Shown: positions 18,507 to 29,150 of the stretch, piece by piece
Numbering within the stretch: the stretch's first letter is position 1
Layout of the letters: the number at the start of each line of letters is the position of its first letter
NCBI RefSeq assembly: GCF_015207825.1
Contig: NZ_JADEWC010000011.1
Span: forward strand, 29,592-93,591
Source: Cyanobacterium stanieri LEGE 03274
Lineage (GTDB): Bacteria; Cyanobacteriota; Cyanobacteriia; Cyanobacteriales; Cyanobacteriaceae
Reading direction: 5' to 3'
Length of the DNA: 64,000 bases
The notes under the pieces: generated by a model
What the model saw: the letters and a program-made list of their open reading frames with translations, nothing else
Told to the model about the DNA's origin: nothing
The model's database searches: none
Made by a program: the position numbers and the translations under genes

Positions 18507-19796
18507 TTAACTACCATGTACCTCACACACGGCATAATATTGGGGACAAAGGTATTGGGAGACGTAACATTTTATTTGTTCCGCGGATAAATTCATTAAT
18601 ATTTGAGGATATTGGAGAGCTAATTTAGCATCTTTTAAAACGTGATAATAGCCATATATACCTGCTAATTGTTCAGGGGTTTCGGTGGAAAATATATAGT
18701 CATGAATTAAAGATTTTTTGAAGTTTTCTAGTTCTTTTTCATCAATAGATTTTGTTTGTAGATTATAAATTTCTTGACGAATAAATTCTTCTATTTTATT
18801 TATATTTTGAGGAGATAAATAAGCAGAAATAGTAAATAAACTAGAGTCTTTTTGTAGGGAAAAATCACAGCTAATATCTAATACTAATTGTTTTTCTTCC
18901 CTCAATTGTCGCACTAAACGGGAAGTTCTTCCCCCAGCCAAAATCATCGAAATCAAGTCAAGGGCGATCGCCCCTTCAAGATTATCAATACCAGGACCAC
19001 TCCAGCCCATAATTAAGCGAGACTGCTCAAGACGGGGAAAACATAACTGTTGACGGCGAATATCCACCATGGGCGGTTCACTATCAAACCCCACAGGGGG
19101 ACACTCCGAGCGCACCCCAAAATTACCAAAAGAATCCTCGATAAGGGCGATCGCATCTTGTTCCCGAATATCCCCCACCAACACCACCGACATCCGCTCA
19201 GGCTGATAATGGGTTTTATGAAAACAACGCATCTGATTAGGAGTATTTTCCAACAATAAACCCTCCTCCCCCAACACCGAACGACCATAAGGATGACAAG
19301 GATAAATCAAATTAGAAAGACATTGAAAAGCCAACCAATCATAATCATCATTACTCCCCCTCAACTCCTCCAAAACCACATCCCTTTCCAAATAAAACTC
19401 CTCATCAGGAATCTGAGCCTGTAACAAAATATCACCCAAATAAGGCAAAGTCGCCGACATATACTGACTCGCCGTCACCAAAAAGAAATGAGCATAATCA
19501 TAACTCGTAGCCGCATTGGCAAATCCCCCATTGTTCTCCACCACAAAATCAAACTCCCCTGGTAACACATTCAAAGAACCCTTAAAAATCATATGTTCCA
19601 AAAAATGTGCTATCCCAGACCAACCAACAGGCTCTCTCCTCACCCCCGCATCAACCCAAACATCCGCCACCACCACCGAACTATGGGGCATATCCTGATG
19701 AATAACACTCAACCCATTAGATAAATGAAAAACATTAACCTGGCTTTGATTAATCAACTTTTGGAAATTTGACTTATTACTTGTAGATAAAACCAT
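18507..19796 (-). CDS. M16 family zinc peptidase
   Basis: The 429-residue protein carries the inverted zinc motif HxxEH at H64, E67 and H68 (GIAHFLEHMIFKGS), with the downstream acidic ligand in the helix ELRGSNDDYDW/ERDVVLEEL region. The C-terminal half contains the usual GWSGPGIDN and AGGRTSRLVRQLREEKQLV, the second-domain signature near R/Y. It resembles mitochondrial-processing-peptidase-like proteases (PqqL/YmxG type). In cyanobacteria M16 genes often occur as pairs, one catalytic and one inactive; only the catalytic-type gene is seen here. It is followed on the same strand by the SH3-domain gene upstream. Confidence 0.93.
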   Translation of the reverse strand: MVLSTSNKSNFQKLINQSQVNVFHLSNGLSVIHQDMPHSSVVVADVWVDAGVRREPVGWSGIAHFLEHMIFKGSLNVLPGEFDFVVENNGGFANAATSYDYAHFFLVTASQYMSATLPYLGDILLQAQIPDEEFYLERDVVLEELRGSNDDYDWLAFQCLSNLIYPCHPYGRSVLGEEGLLLENTPNQMRCFHKTHYQPERMSVVLVGDIREQDAIALIEDSFGNFGVRSECPPVGFDSEPPMVDIRRQQLCFPRLEQSRLIMGWSGPGIDNLEGAIALDLISMILAGGRTSRLVRQLREEKQLVLDISCDFSLQKDSSLFTISAYLSPQNINKIEEFIRQEIYNLQTKSIDEKELENFKKSLIHDYIFSTETPEQLAGIYGYYHVLKDAKLALQYPQILMNLSAEQIKCYVSQYLCPQYYAVCEVHGS

Positions 19797-19878
19797 GGAT
19801 GAACAACGAGCTATCTTTATCCCATATTAGCCTTAAGCATCCCTTAACCATAACAATTATCTATAAATCATCACATTA

Positions 19879-20346
19879 TCAATCAATACGATTAACATTA
19901 CCAGCCTTAACCCACGCCTCCTGCCCAGTAGTCTCAACCCTTACCCTATCCCAATCATTATCATCACTCCTCCCCAAAATAATTAACTCCTGATTATAAG
20001 CAACCCCCCCAACCCGTTCAGAATTTTCCGTAGGTTCAGCCCTTAAAATAAGCCCCGTATTCCAAGTAACCGTAGCGCGATAAGCGCCTTCAGGTAACTC
20101 CTCCTCAGGTTCAGGTTCGGGTTCAGGCTCAGGTTCGGGTTCAGGCTCAGGTTCAGTAGAAGGATTTTCCGTCATCGTTGGCTCTTCCTCAGAAGGCTGT
20201 TGATTTTCGTATAACTCCATAGGATCATTAGGATCACCAGAAACCCTCGTTAAAAAGTAATAAGCACCTCCAGCTATTCCTCCACCAAACAAAACTATGC
20301 CGATGATAAAACCCAAAAGAAATTGAAAACAGCCAGATATGTTCAT
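19879..20346 (-). CDS. Membrane-anchored SH3-domain protein with Glu-Pro linker
   Basis: The 155-residue protein has one N-terminal membrane helix (CFQFLLGFIIGIVLFGGGIAGGAYYFL, residues 6-32) and an acidic linker with a near-perfect Pro-Glu dipeptide run (about residues 67-82). A bacterial SH3-like domain follows (residues about 88-153: YRATVTWNTGLILRAEPTENSERVGGVAYNQELIILGRSDDNDWDRVRVE..AWV). SH3b domains bind peptidoglycan or proteins, and the helix would place this one outside the plasma membrane with the EP run as a stiff spacer. The repetitive coding DNA is prone to length change. Partner unknown. Confidence 0.8.
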   Translation of the reverse strand: MNISGCFQFLLGFIIGIVLFGGGIAGGAYYFLTRVSGDPNDPMELYENQQPSEEEPTMTENPSTEPEPEPEPEPEPEPEPEEELPEGAYRATVTWNTGLILRAEPTENSERVGGVAYNQELIILGRSDDNDWDRVRVETTGQEAWVKAGNVNRID

Positions 20347-20608
20347 AGTAAATTATAGGGTAGGTGTGTCAAAATTTTTAGACATTATTATAACAACCCA
20401 TGGTTATCAATGAAAATTATCATCCCCTCGTAAACCATGAAACCTCAATAACTCTCAACATCTAAGCAGGACAAATTTTGGTAAGATTTAAAACTAAGCC
20501 TAAAAATATCAAGAAAAAACTACCCCCAATGTAGTGAAAACTTGACATAGTAAGCGATTTAAGACAAACTTTAGATTACTTTAATAACATCAGGAGTATA
20601 TTAAAGAT

Positions 20609-20905
20609 ATGAGAAATACCAAGGTTGTAAAAACTTTTGCTAAAAATCCCGCCGTTGAAGAGCGTCGTTTTTTATTTGAAGTTTCTGGAATTTCCCAACA
20701 GGGAGATAACAACTTAGAATACGCCATTCGTAAGAGTGGAAATTCATTTTTAGCCGTTCCTTATTCTCGTATGAATCAGGAAATGAACCGCATTAACCGT
20801 TTAGGCGGTAAGATCGTTAACATCTCCCCTATCGGTGTAGTTGCTCCCGTAGCGGGAAATGCCGAACCTCAAGAGGCAGCAGCAGACCAAGAAACTGATA
20901 AATAA
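20609..20905 (+). CDS. Stand-alone CpcD-like phycobilisome-linker domain protein
   Basis: The 98-residue protein is one CpcD-like domain (residues about 15-75) plus an acidic tail. It shares long identical blocks with the N-terminus of the PetH encoded 43 bp downstream: [37 protein letters not shown]. It is nearer to PetH's linker domain than to the rod-capping CpcD sequences I remember, so it probably arose by local duplication of that domain. CpcD-type domains plug the ends of phycobilisome rods, so this protein may compete with or substitute for FNR on rods. The two genes are probably co-transcribed. A GGAG site precedes the start. Confidence 0.85.
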   Translation: MRNTKVVKTFAKNPAVEERRFLFEVSGISQQGDNNLEYAIRKSGNSFLAVPYSRMNQEMNRINRLGGKIVNISPIGVVAPVAGNAEPQEAAADQETDK

Positions 20906-20936
20906 TTAAGGAGCAAAATCAGCGTAAGGAGTTTAG

Positions 20937-22160
<1,224 letters not shown>

Positions 22161-22246
22161 GTACTAGGTTTTGGTGTTAGGTTATGGGTGACAGTGGTTT
22201 GATAACTTCTGTTACCTTTTTTGTTGTTTATTGAGGATTTATAGTT

Positions 22247-22435
22247 ATGATTATTTTACCTGGTTCTGTGGTTAAGGTGAATAACCCTGATGATATTTAC
22301 CATGATTTTCAAGGTTTGGTACAGAGGGTTTCTGATGGTAAGGCTGCGGTTTTATTTGAGGGGGGCAATTGGGATAAGTTAATTACTTTTAGGTTATCTG
22401 AATTGGAAATTTTCGATCCTAAGGCGAAGAAATAA
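22247..22435 (+). CDS. ndhS: NAD(P)H-quinone oxidoreductase subunit S (NdhS)
   Basis: The 62-residue protein, [20 protein letters not shown] followed by [33 protein letters not shown], matches the small SH3-like (DUF3252) NdhS subunit. NdhS sits on the peripheral arm of photosynthetic NDH-1 and helps form the ferredoxin docking site for cyclic electron flow. It lies 86 bp after petH on the same strand, so the two ferredoxin-using activities may be co-expressed. NdhO is the main alternative small subunit but has a different sequence pattern. Confidence 0.82.
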   Translation: MIILPGSVVKVNNPDDIYHDFQGLVQRVSDGKAAVLFEGGNWDKLITFRLSELEIFDPKAKK

Positions 22436-22503
22436 TGGTTAACCTCTGTTTGGGATAAATTTTATAGTCTTGTCAAGGTGTTAGGTATCAGGTGTCATAG
22501 CAA

Positions 22504-22640
22504 GTTCGGATAATCAGTTATAAATAGATTGTATATTCGTGACCCCACCGTGTAATTCATTGCACGGCTAACGGTGATTCGTTCAATAAATTGAACTAAG
22601 ATATTACTCATTTGTAAGTGATCAAGCGAATTTGATGTAA
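22504..22640 (+). repeat. Dispersed intergenic repeat, copy B
   Basis: This ~137-bp element is homologous to copy A: AATAGATTGTAT, CCCCACCGTGTAATT, ACGGCTAACGGT, TTCGTTCAATAA and TTTGTAAGTGATCAAG occur in the same order. The core 22548-22567 is an imperfect palindrome, and TTCAATAAATTGAA is an additional palindrome. It occupies most of the 345-bp gap between ndhS and the aminotransferase gene; the rest holds short AGGTGTTAGGTATCAGG repeats near 22478 and the hairpin at 22758. Confidence 0.8.
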
Positions 22641-22757
22641 TGGTTAGCCTCTATTTGGGATAATGGTTTTCAGTATCTTTAGGTGGTAGGTTATCGTTTG
22701 TTAATTATTGTCAATTGTTAATTAACTGATGTTATCCCGAACTCACGTTAGTTAAAT

Positions 22758-22774
22758 GGTGGGCAATGCCCACC
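22758..22774. repeat. Dispersed hairpin palindrome GGTGGGCAATGCCCACC
   Basis: A 17-bp palindrome lies at the 3' end of the aminotransferase gene. Its 15-bp core recurs at 46419-46433 inside the cas operon. Confidence 0.65.
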
Positions 22775-22781
22775 CTACGGG

Positions 22782-23951
22782 CTAAATTAGTTTGTTGACA
22801 AATTGGCTAAATTTTTCTAATCCTTTGTTAATGGATGCCATGTCGGTGGCGTAAGAAAAACGAATACATCTATCTTCACCAAAGGCTATACCTGGGATGG
22901 TGGCGACGTTTTCTTCTTGGAGTAATTTTTTGCAAAAGTCAAGGGAGGTTAATCCTGTGGCATTTATATCGACAAAAAGATAAAATGCGCCTTGGGGCAT
23001 GGGGGCGCTGATGTGGGGAATGCTGTTGATGGCTTGATAGATAATTTTTCTTCTTTGGCTAAAAGCGTCTAACATGGTTTTGACACAGTCTTGGGATGAG
23101 GTTAAGGCTGCGATCGCACCATATTGAGCAAAGGTACATACGTTAGATGTACTATGGCCCTGCACTTTTACCATGGCTTTAATAATTTCCGTGGGAGCGG
23201 CTACATAACCGACACGCCATCCCGTCATGGAATAGGCTTTGGCAAAACCGTTACTGGTGATGGTACGTTTAAAAATTTCTTCATTTACCGCCCCAATGCT
23301 TAAATGGGTAGCTCCATCATAAAGAATTTTTTCATAAATTTCGTCGGATACTACCAAGATGTCATGGTCGATAATTACTTGGGCTAGAGCCTTGATTTCT
23401 TCTGGGCTATACACTGCCCCTGTGGGGTTAGAAGGGCTGTTGAGGACAAATAATTTAGTTTTTGGGGTAATAGCTTGTTTTAATTGGTTTGCAGTGATTT
23501 TGTAGCCATTTGCGGCGGTGGTAGGAACAATGACGGATTTTCCTCCTGCCAAAGTAACCATTTCAGGATAGCTCAACCAGTAGGGTGCGGGAATAATTAC
23601 CTCATCCCCTGCTTCAATTAATACCATCATCAGGTTATATAAAGAGTGTTTGCCCCCATTGGTGACGATGATGTTTTCTGGTTGATAATTTAAGTTATTA
23701 TCTTTTTGTAGTTTATGGGCGATCGCCTCTCGTAACGGTAACTCACCAACCGCCGCTCCATATTTCGTTTTACCATCATCCAGAGCTTTTTTTGCCGCCT
23801 CCTTAATGTGCGCTGGGGTATCAAAATCAGGCTCTCCCGCACTAAAACTACACACATCCAACCCCTGAGCCTTCATTGCCTTAGCTTCTGCGGTGATAGT
23901 TAAAGTAATAGAAGGATTAACCTGAGCAATTCTTTGAGCTAATTTAATCAT
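22782..23951 (-). CDS. Class I/II pyridoxal-phosphate aminotransferase (aspartate aminotransferase type)
   Basis: The 389-residue fold-type I aminotransferase has the PLP lysine K238 in [17 protein letters not shown]. It also has [12 protein letters not shown] near 171, VSDEIYEKI near 202 and the substrate arginine in RCIRFSYA near the C-terminus. The N-terminal [11 protein letters not shown] is typical of the AspC-like bacterial aspartate aminotransferase/prephenate aminotransferase subgroup (I-gamma/I-beta). It would interconvert aspartate and oxaloacetate, possibly also prephenate, in the cytoplasm; the distinction needs more than sequence. It is apparently monocistronic. Confidence 0.92.
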   Translation of the reverse strand: MIKLAQRIAQVNPSITLTITAEAKAMKAQGLDVCSFSAGEPDFDTPAHIKEAAKKALDDGKTKYGAAVGELPLREAIAHKLQKDNNLNYQPENIIVTNGGKHSLYNLMMVLIEAGDEVIIPAPYWLSYPEMVTLAGGKSVIVPTTAANGYKITANQLKQAITPKTKLFVLNSPSNPTGAVYSPEEIKALAQVIIDHDILVVSDEIYEKILYDGATHLSIGAVNEEIFKRTITSNGFAKAYSMTGWRVGYVAAPTEIIKAMVKVQGHSTSNVCTFAQYGAIAALTSSQDCVKTMLDAFSQRRKIIYQAINSIPHISAPMPQGAFYLFVDINATGLTSLDFCKKLLQEENVATIPGIAFGEDRCIRFSYATDMASINKGLEKFSQFVNKLI

Positions 23952-24056
23952 GTTTTATTATAAAAATTTATCTTTTCACCATTTTAAATATTAAATAGTG
24001 TGCGGGGGTTAAAAAAATAACAAACTTCAGCTTTGTTACAAAACGTAAATCTACTC

Positions 24057-24113
24057 CATAAAAAACAAGGGGTAAAAGAATCATTGATCATTGTTTACTT
24101 TTCATTACCCCTT
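24057..24113 (-). terminator. Rho-independent terminator for the YiaA/B-like gene
   Basis: On the minus strand the arms AAGGGGTAA (24113-24105) and TTACCCCTT (24075-24067) form a 9-bp stem extended by AAAAG/CTTTT pairing. They are followed by GTTTTTTATGG. The loop is long but the T-run is placed correctly, about 25 bp past the stop at 24137. Confidence 0.6.
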
Positions 24114-24136
24114 TATCACCCCATTTCTCCATTAAC

Positions 24137-24412
24137 TCACGAATGATTATGCTCAGCCAAAATTCTTTCCACCTTAGCTTCTTCTAACTTTGATATTATC
24201 CTAGTAGATTCATGGAGATCCCTTTGAGTTTTAGTTAAACTTACCGTAGAGCCAATAGAAAACAATAATCCCATACCCATAAACGCCTTTATCCAAGAGT
24301 TCACAGGCATATAAAAAATACCAATAGATGTTACACTCACAGAAATTATAAACGATAACCATGTTTGAATGACCCACGCAGAGCTATGGTTTTGAGTTAT
24401 TTGTTCTTTCAT
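24137..24412 (-). CDS. YiaA/YiaB-type two-helix membrane protein
   Basis: The 91-residue protein has two hydrophobic helices (WVIQTWLSFIISVSVTSIGIFYM at about 13-35 and IKAFMGMGLLFSIGSTVSLTKT at about 41-62). A charged helical tail follows (RDLHESTRIISKLEEAKVERILAEHNHS). This pattern is that of the YiaAB two-helix domain family, small inner-membrane proteins of unknown function; cyanobacterial members typically carry the RDxHE segment after the second helix. A short leader precedes the first helix. Its surroundings give no functional clue. Confidence 0.8.
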   Translation of the reverse strand: MKEQITQNHSSAWVIQTWLSFIISVSVTSIGIFYMPVNSWIKAFMGMGLLFSIGSTVSLTKTQRDLHESTRIISKLEEAKVERILAEHNHS

Positions 24413-24804
24413 ATTTGATACTGATATAGTAGATAGTCTTTATTTTATGAAAGATTAATTTGCACAAGGGAAATCATGTGACACTACTTCAATTGTCTGT
24501 TTCAATACATTATACCCATTCATACCAAACGGAAAAATAAACATGAATAGGTGTTAGATTTTAATAATAAGTTTAGTCAATTAATTTGATTCAATGGTTT
24601 CAGTTATATAAAATTCGGAACATTAGTTATAAATAGATTCTATCTTCGCAGTTATCCCACCGTGTAAACAATTGACCGAAAATATAGATTAATCACCTCA
24701 AGGAATAGGGAAGATATTATTTTGTTTATGCTTGATTACTCAAAACCAATATTACAGTATAAATTGTTATTGACGTTTTAAGAATAAATAGATATATTAA
24801 GAAT
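24413..24804. other. Intergenic region with a truncated dispersed repeat (copy C)
   Basis: About 390 bp between the YiaA/B-like gene and the MerR-like gene. Positions 24611-24672 match the first half of copies A and B (AATTCGGA, TAGTTATAAATAGATT, CCCACCGTGTAA), but the palindrome's second arm is replaced by AACAATTGACC. The rest is AT-rich with no gene seen. Confidence 0.65.
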
Positions 24805-25497
24805 ATGGATTTAAAAAGCCTAGAAAACAGCCATCAAGAATGGCTAATCGATCAATTTGTGGAGGTAGCCAACCAACTATTACCCGACTATTTCCCCGAG
24901 ATAAAAGGTAATACCAAAGTAAAAGAAGAAATTAACACCCGTCTGGTGCGTAGTTATACCAGTCAAAAATTAATGGATGAACCCATCCGCCAAAGTCGTT
25001 ATGCTTTTTATAACTATCGTCATCTATTACAGTTACTGTTAATTAAACGTTTATTGAGTGACGGTATCGGTACATCAGCTATTAACGATTTATTAACCTC
25101 GAAAACTAATCAGGAGTTAAAAAGTTTATTAGTCGGGGGGGTACAAATTCATATTACCACTGCCCATCCCACGGTTTCTGATAATGCTGGTTCGAGTAAT
25201 TCGGCTTTGGATTTTTTGGCGGATTTAAAGAAAAATAAACCTTCTACGCCTCTGCAATTTAGACCTTCTCATCAGAACGAGCGTACTATGTCTGCATTGG
25301 ATAATTCCCTTGCTGATAACCTCGGCAAAGATGAGTTGGATATGTCGGAGGGGGAAAGGTGGACTCGTTTAAGGGTTGTGGATGGTTTAGAGTTACATAT
25401 TCGTGATGATTTTCTTTATCCCAATAGTATCAAGGAAAAGGAATCATTGATGGAACATTTGAGCAATATTTTAAGTAAATGGTTTAAAAAGAGGTAA
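24805..25497 (+). CDS. MerR-like DNA-binding protein linked to the VWA gene
   Basis: The 230-residue protein carries in residues about 47-100 a winged-helix pattern like MerR regulators: LVRSYTSQKLMDEPIRQSRYAFYNYRHLLQLLLIKRLLSDGIGTSAINDLL, with the tyrosine/arginine of the wing and the LxxIxxLLxxG helix. The remainder (about 110-230) is unlike the metal-binding tail of MerR and ends in a charged helix. The stop is 2 bp before the VWA-domain gene, so the two are translationally close and form one operon. It probably regulates or assists that gene; no ligand can be predicted. Confidence 0.75.
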   Translation: MDLKSLENSHQEWLIDQFVEVANQLLPDYFPEIKGNTKVKEEINTRLVRSYTSQKLMDEPIRQSRYAFYNYRHLLQLLLIKRLLSDGIGTSAINDLLTSKTNQELKSLLVGGVQIHITTAHPTVSDNAGSSNSALDFLADLKKNKPSTPLQFRPSHQNERTMSALDNSLADNLGKDELDMSEGERWTRLRVVDGLELHIRDDFLYPNSIKEKESLMEHLSNILSKWFKKR

Positions 25498-25499
25498 TT

Positions 25500-26738
25500 A
25501 TGAGCAATATTAAGCCCCTAGTGCAATTTATTTGTTTAAGGGATGCGATTTCTTCCGATAAGGTTACTAATCTTGATGTGGTTGTCAGGATAACAGTGCC
25601 TGAGATTAAAACTAATCAAAAACGTCCTATGCTTAATTTAGGGTTGGTAATAGATCGTTCTGGGTCGATGCACGGCGCTAAGATGGAGTATGCCCGTCAA
25701 GCGGCTATTTATGGGGTGCAACAGTTGCTAGAGTGCGATCGTCTCAGTGTTACCATTTATGATGATGAGGTGGAAGTTATTATTCCTTCTCAACAGGTAA
25801 AGGATAAATCTGATATTATCAACCGCATCAAAAGAATCCAACCCGATGGCATGACGGCATTATATGACGGTTGGTTAGAAGGAGCAACCCAAGTTAGTCA
25901 ACATCTACAACCTGAATCATTAAATCGAGTTATTCTTTTATCCGATGGTTTGGCTAATGTGGGGGAAACGAATCCTGATGTAATAGGGAATGATGTCCAT
26001 GGTTTGAGTAAGAGGGGAGTTAGTACCACTACCATGGGTATTGGAGATGATTTTAATGAGGATTTGATGCAGGGTATTGCTTTATCAGGTGATGGTAATT
26101 ATTACTATATCCAAAACCCAGATCAATTACCTACTATCTTCAATGCAGAGTTACAGGGGATAATGGCAACCATCGGGCAAAGGGTGAGTTTAGGTGTCAG
26201 AACTTTTGCAGGGGTTGAATTGGTGGATGTGTTTAATGATTTGGAGAAGACGGAGTATGGTAATTATAAGTTACCGAATTTGATTGCGGGGAATGAGTTT
26301 GATATGGTGTTACGGTTGAAAATACCTGCCATGGCAAAGTCTGAGTGTTTGGTAAATTTCCGTCTGGCTTATGATGATAGTGAAACGCAATCAAGAAAGG
26401 TATCTCACCATAAGTTACAGTTACCTGTAGTTAATTCGGCCCAATTGCATGATTATCCTTTTAATGAGAAGGTAAAAACAAAAGTCGCTCAGTTAGTGGC
26501 TTCACGGGCAAAAGAGGAGGCGGTAAGAAACCTTGACAGAGGAGATATACAGGGTACAAGAGAGCGTTTACAGATGGCGAAACAGGAGATGATGGATTCT
26601 GGTATATCTCTTGAGATGATGGCGCCTGAGATGGCGGAAATGGATGATTTATTGCAGGATTTGGATGAGGGTAAGACTAAATCTATGCGTAAGAATGCTC
26701 AATTTCAAAACTACAATAAGCGCCGTAGTCGTCCTTAA
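25500..26738 (+). CDS. VWA domain protein
   Basis: The 412-residue protein has a von Willebrand A domain at about 40-235 with a complete MIDAS metal site: D52-S54-S56 (VIDRSGSMHG), T119 (DGMTALYDG) and D149 (LLSDGLANVG). A beta-rich middle domain follows (240-320), then a helical C-terminus rich in Met/Glu/Asp (LQMAKQEMMDSGISLEMMAPEMAEMDDLLQDL). There is no signal peptide, so it is cytoplasmic. Bacterial cytoplasmic VWA proteins usually act as metal-dependent adaptors with ATPases or chaperones, and an Hsp70-like gene lies 670 bp away. It is in an operon with the MerR-like gene. Confidence 0.9.
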   Translation: MSNIKPLVQFICLRDAISSDKVTNLDVVVRITVPEIKTNQKRPMLNLGLVIDRSGSMHGAKMEYARQAAIYGVQQLLECDRLSVTIYDDEVEVIIPSQQVKDKSDIINRIKRIQPDGMTALYDGWLEGATQVSQHLQPESLNRVILLSDGLANVGETNPDVIGNDVHGLSKRGVSTTTMGIGDDFNEDLMQGIALSGDGNYYYIQNPDQLPTIFNAELQGIMATIGQRVSLGVRTFAGVELVDVFNDLEKTEYGNYKLPNLIAGNEFDMVLRLKIPAMAKSECLVNFRLAYDDSETQSRKVSHHKLQLPVVNSAQLHDYPFNEKVKTKVAQLVASRAKEEAVRNLDRGDIQGTRERLQMAKQEMMDSGISLEMMAPEMAEMDDLLQDLDEGKTKSMRKNAQFQNYNKRRSRP

Positions 26739-26747
26739 TTTTGTAGT

Positions 26748-26763
26748 AAGCCCTTTAGGGCTT
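26748..26763. terminator. Hairpin AAGCCC-TTTA-GGGCTT after the VWA gene
   Basis: This is a 6-bp stem and tetraloop right after the VWA stop, in the context TTTGTAGTAAG...CTTATA. The same TTTGTAGTAAG prefix and hairpin type recurs in tandem after cas4 (51050-51270), so it is a member of a mobile-looking terminator/repeat family. Confidence 0.55.
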
Positions 26764-26848
26764 ATATCAATAAATATTAATAAAATGCTATATTAGCTTG
26801 TCAAAATTGATAAACTTCAAATACATAAATAAATCTCAGCCTAACATA

Positions 26849-27325
26849 ATGATCAATTTAGAACGTCTTTTATGGACAAAAAATGTCAGACCTAGCGATG
26901 GTACATGGGCTTATATGAACTTCAACATAGGGCAATTATTTAAACTAGGATGGAAAGCTACAGCTAACAAAAAAGATTACTTTAATGCAGATCAACTTGA
27001 AAGAAATGATTTAATTCTACTCCGGCAACACGGCTATGTAAGTCATTTAGTAAAAGTGTTAAATCGTCAGGCTGAGTATGATGACTTAACTGGTGATTTT
27101 ATTTTTTACCGTATAGTCGAAATTGTCTGGAAAATTGATAATATTATACCCCCTTCAGAAAATTATAAAGCTGATAAGATATTTGACTTTCCAGAAGTTC
27201 TTCATTTTATGGGCGGAAATGCGATGAAATTGCAGGATTTGCCTACGTTTCAGGAGGCTTGGAACCATAGAGGTGGTATCTCAGCATTTCAATCACACGT
27301 TGAGTCAAAATTAGAACTAATATGA
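26849..27325 (+). CDS. Hypothetical protein, function unknown
   Basis: The protein is 158 residues from the ATG at 26849 (MINLERLLWTKNVRPSDGTW); the frame continues upstream to a TTG at 26798. Aromatic residues are frequent (WAYMNFNIGQLFKLGWKAT, DFIFYRIVEIVWKID), and the segment NDLILLRQHGYVSHLVKVLNRQ looks like a small beta-barrel domain. I do not recognise the family. It lies between the VWA gene on the same strand and the convergent Hsp70-like gene, so it could belong to the same functional cluster, but this is only context. Confidence 0.55.
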   Translation: MINLERLLWTKNVRPSDGTWAYMNFNIGQLFKLGWKATANKKDYFNADQLERNDLILLRQHGYVSHLVKVLNRQAEYDDLTGDFIFYRIVEIVWKIDNIIPPSENYKADKIFDFPEVLHFMGGNAMKLQDLPTFQEAWNHRGGISAFQSHVESKLELI

Positions 27326-27406
27326 AATCTAAAAAAAATTGCTATAAATATAATTCAGCTGGGGTATCATTTTAGAGGTTTTATTTGTCGCAAACATTTA
27401 AGTATT

Positions 27407-28990
27407 TCATCTAAGTTGAGCAACGGTATAGTTTTCCAATAAGGTTTCATTGGTCAATAAATCTTCCACAGTAATTTTGAGGGTGCATTGTTCATCTACG
27501 ATGAATGATACCTTAATTCGATCGCTCCCTGGCATTCCCACAGGATTTAAAGGTGCGATATTTCTTCCCCCTTCTTTATCATTCAAAGGTTGCACTGTTG
27601 TATTACCGTTAGTTACTTGTTTTGTTACAATGCGATCGCCATCAAAATATACTTCAGTGCTAGTGGTTTCTTGCCCTAATTCACCGATAATTAATTCAAT
27701 ATTAGGTTGATTTTCCACCGATGCTCCAAGATAAAGGGGAATGGGATTTGTCATGGGGTAGGGTTGCCCACTGGGTATGATAGTGTGCCAGTCATGGCGA
27801 TTTTTGCGACGATTCCAATAACGAATACCATAACTATGGTAGAGAAAATCTTTTACTTGTAAGCCTTCTTCGATTTTTAATGCACCCATGGCAATAGCTG
27901 AAAAAGGACGATCGCACTTTATTTTTTCTGGGTTAAAATATTGTTGTAACCAAGTTTGTAGGGCGGGAATTTGGCTACTACCTCCCACGAGTAAGACTTT
28001 TTCAATATTTTCTTTAACCACTCCATTACGTTGGGCTTGTTGTAGGAGATTATTGATAAGACTATCTAATTGGGTAAAAAATTGATTTTCAGTTAATATT
28101 TGTTCAAAGGTTTTCCTATCTAAAGATAACTCATAGGTTTCTAAGGTGCGATCGTTAAAATAAATTTCCTCAGCGGTTTCTTCTTGAGACAATTTAATTT
28201 TAATTTTTTCTACCAATCGACTAATTAAACTTGATTTTGCTATATCTTTTTCCCTGTGAAAATAATCCATTAACCAATTATCTAAATCAGCCCCCCCCAA
28301 ATTCATTCCTGCCTTAGCAATTACCTTCGCAACCTTATTTTTTTGAGCCGAACTTTTCCCTAATACCTTTTCACCCCATTTTAAAATAAATCCTTGAGCT
28401 TGTTTACTTTTTCCTAACTCTAATTGTACTAAAGAAAAATCAATAGTTCCTCCCCCAAAATCAATCACTAAAATAAAATCATCATTCTCTGTTTCATAGC
28501 CCAAGGCAGCTGCTGTTGGTTCGTCAATAATTCTAACCTGTTCAATTTCCCACTTTTGACAAACATCTGTTAACCAATTTCGATAACTTTCAAAGCTATC
28601 CACTGGCACAGTAATAATTAGGGAATCTGGCTTTTCTGATAATTCTTTTAATACCCCAGATAAAAACCATTCTCCTACCTGTTCAAAGGTGATATTTTTA
28701 CTATCTAAATCTGGTAAAAACCCTTGAATATTTGAACCTATGCCCCTTTTAAAATTATTAAAAAATCTTTGATTATTATCAATATCTAATCCTTGATCTC
28801 TGACTGTTTGCCCTATTAATAAGTCATTATTTTGAGCGTTTTTGACGTATATTAAACTAGGAATTAATTCTGGATTTAGATTAGTTTTTTGAGAAATATT
28901 TGTTAATTTAACTATTTCCGTTGTTTGAGTATCTGGATCAAATTTTGCAATAACCGTATTACTTGTACCAAAATCAATTGCGATCGCCAT
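27407..28990 (-). CDS. Hsp70/DnaK-family protein (short, divergent)
   Basis: The 527-residue protein has the actin-like ATPase motifs: phosphate 1 AIAIDFGTSNTVIA at the N-terminus, phosphate 2 ILVIDFGGGTIDFSL near 175, connect RIIDEPTAAALGYE near 150, and adenosine motif EKVLLVGGSSQIPAL near 335. The C-terminal 170 residues are shorter than in DnaK and beta-rich (NPIPLYLGASVENQPNIELIIGELG), and no EEVD-like tail is seen. It is therefore an Hsp70 homologue, not the housekeeping DnaK, and probably has a dedicated client or partner. It converges on the VWA-linked cluster. Confidence 0.9.
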   Translation of the reverse strand: MAIAIDFGTSNTVIAKFDPDTQTTEIVKLTNISQKTNLNPELIPSLIYVKNAQNNDLLIGQTVRDQGLDIDNNQRFFNNFKRGIGSNIQGFLPDLDSKNITFEQVGEWFLSGVLKELSEKPDSLIITVPVDSFESYRNWLTDVCQKWEIEQVRIIDEPTAAALGYETENDDFILVIDFGGGTIDFSLVQLELGKSKQAQGFILKWGEKVLGKSSAQKNKVAKVIAKAGMNLGGADLDNWLMDYFHREKDIAKSSLISRLVEKIKIKLSQEETAEEIYFNDRTLETYELSLDRKTFEQILTENQFFTQLDSLINNLLQQAQRNGVVKENIEKVLLVGGSSQIPALQTWLQQYFNPEKIKCDRPFSAIAMGALKIEEGLQVKDFLYHSYGIRYWNRRKNRHDWHTIIPSGQPYPMTNPIPLYLGASVENQPNIELIIGELGQETTSTEVYFDGDRIVTKQVTNGNTTVQPLNDKEGGRNIAPLNPVGMPGSDRIKVSFIVDEQCTLKITVEDLLTNETLLENYTVAQLR

Positions 28991-29150
28991 TATACTATGT
29001 TCAGAAAAAGTAAATTTTATTTATTGTCTAAATATTTTAATTAAATTTATCAGAATAGGGGTAAATCCGCAAACTAGATCAAAGATAAATCAGTTGTTTA
29101 TTTTAGTTATTTTAATATTTTTGAGGAAATATCAAAGATAAAAAAGTAGA

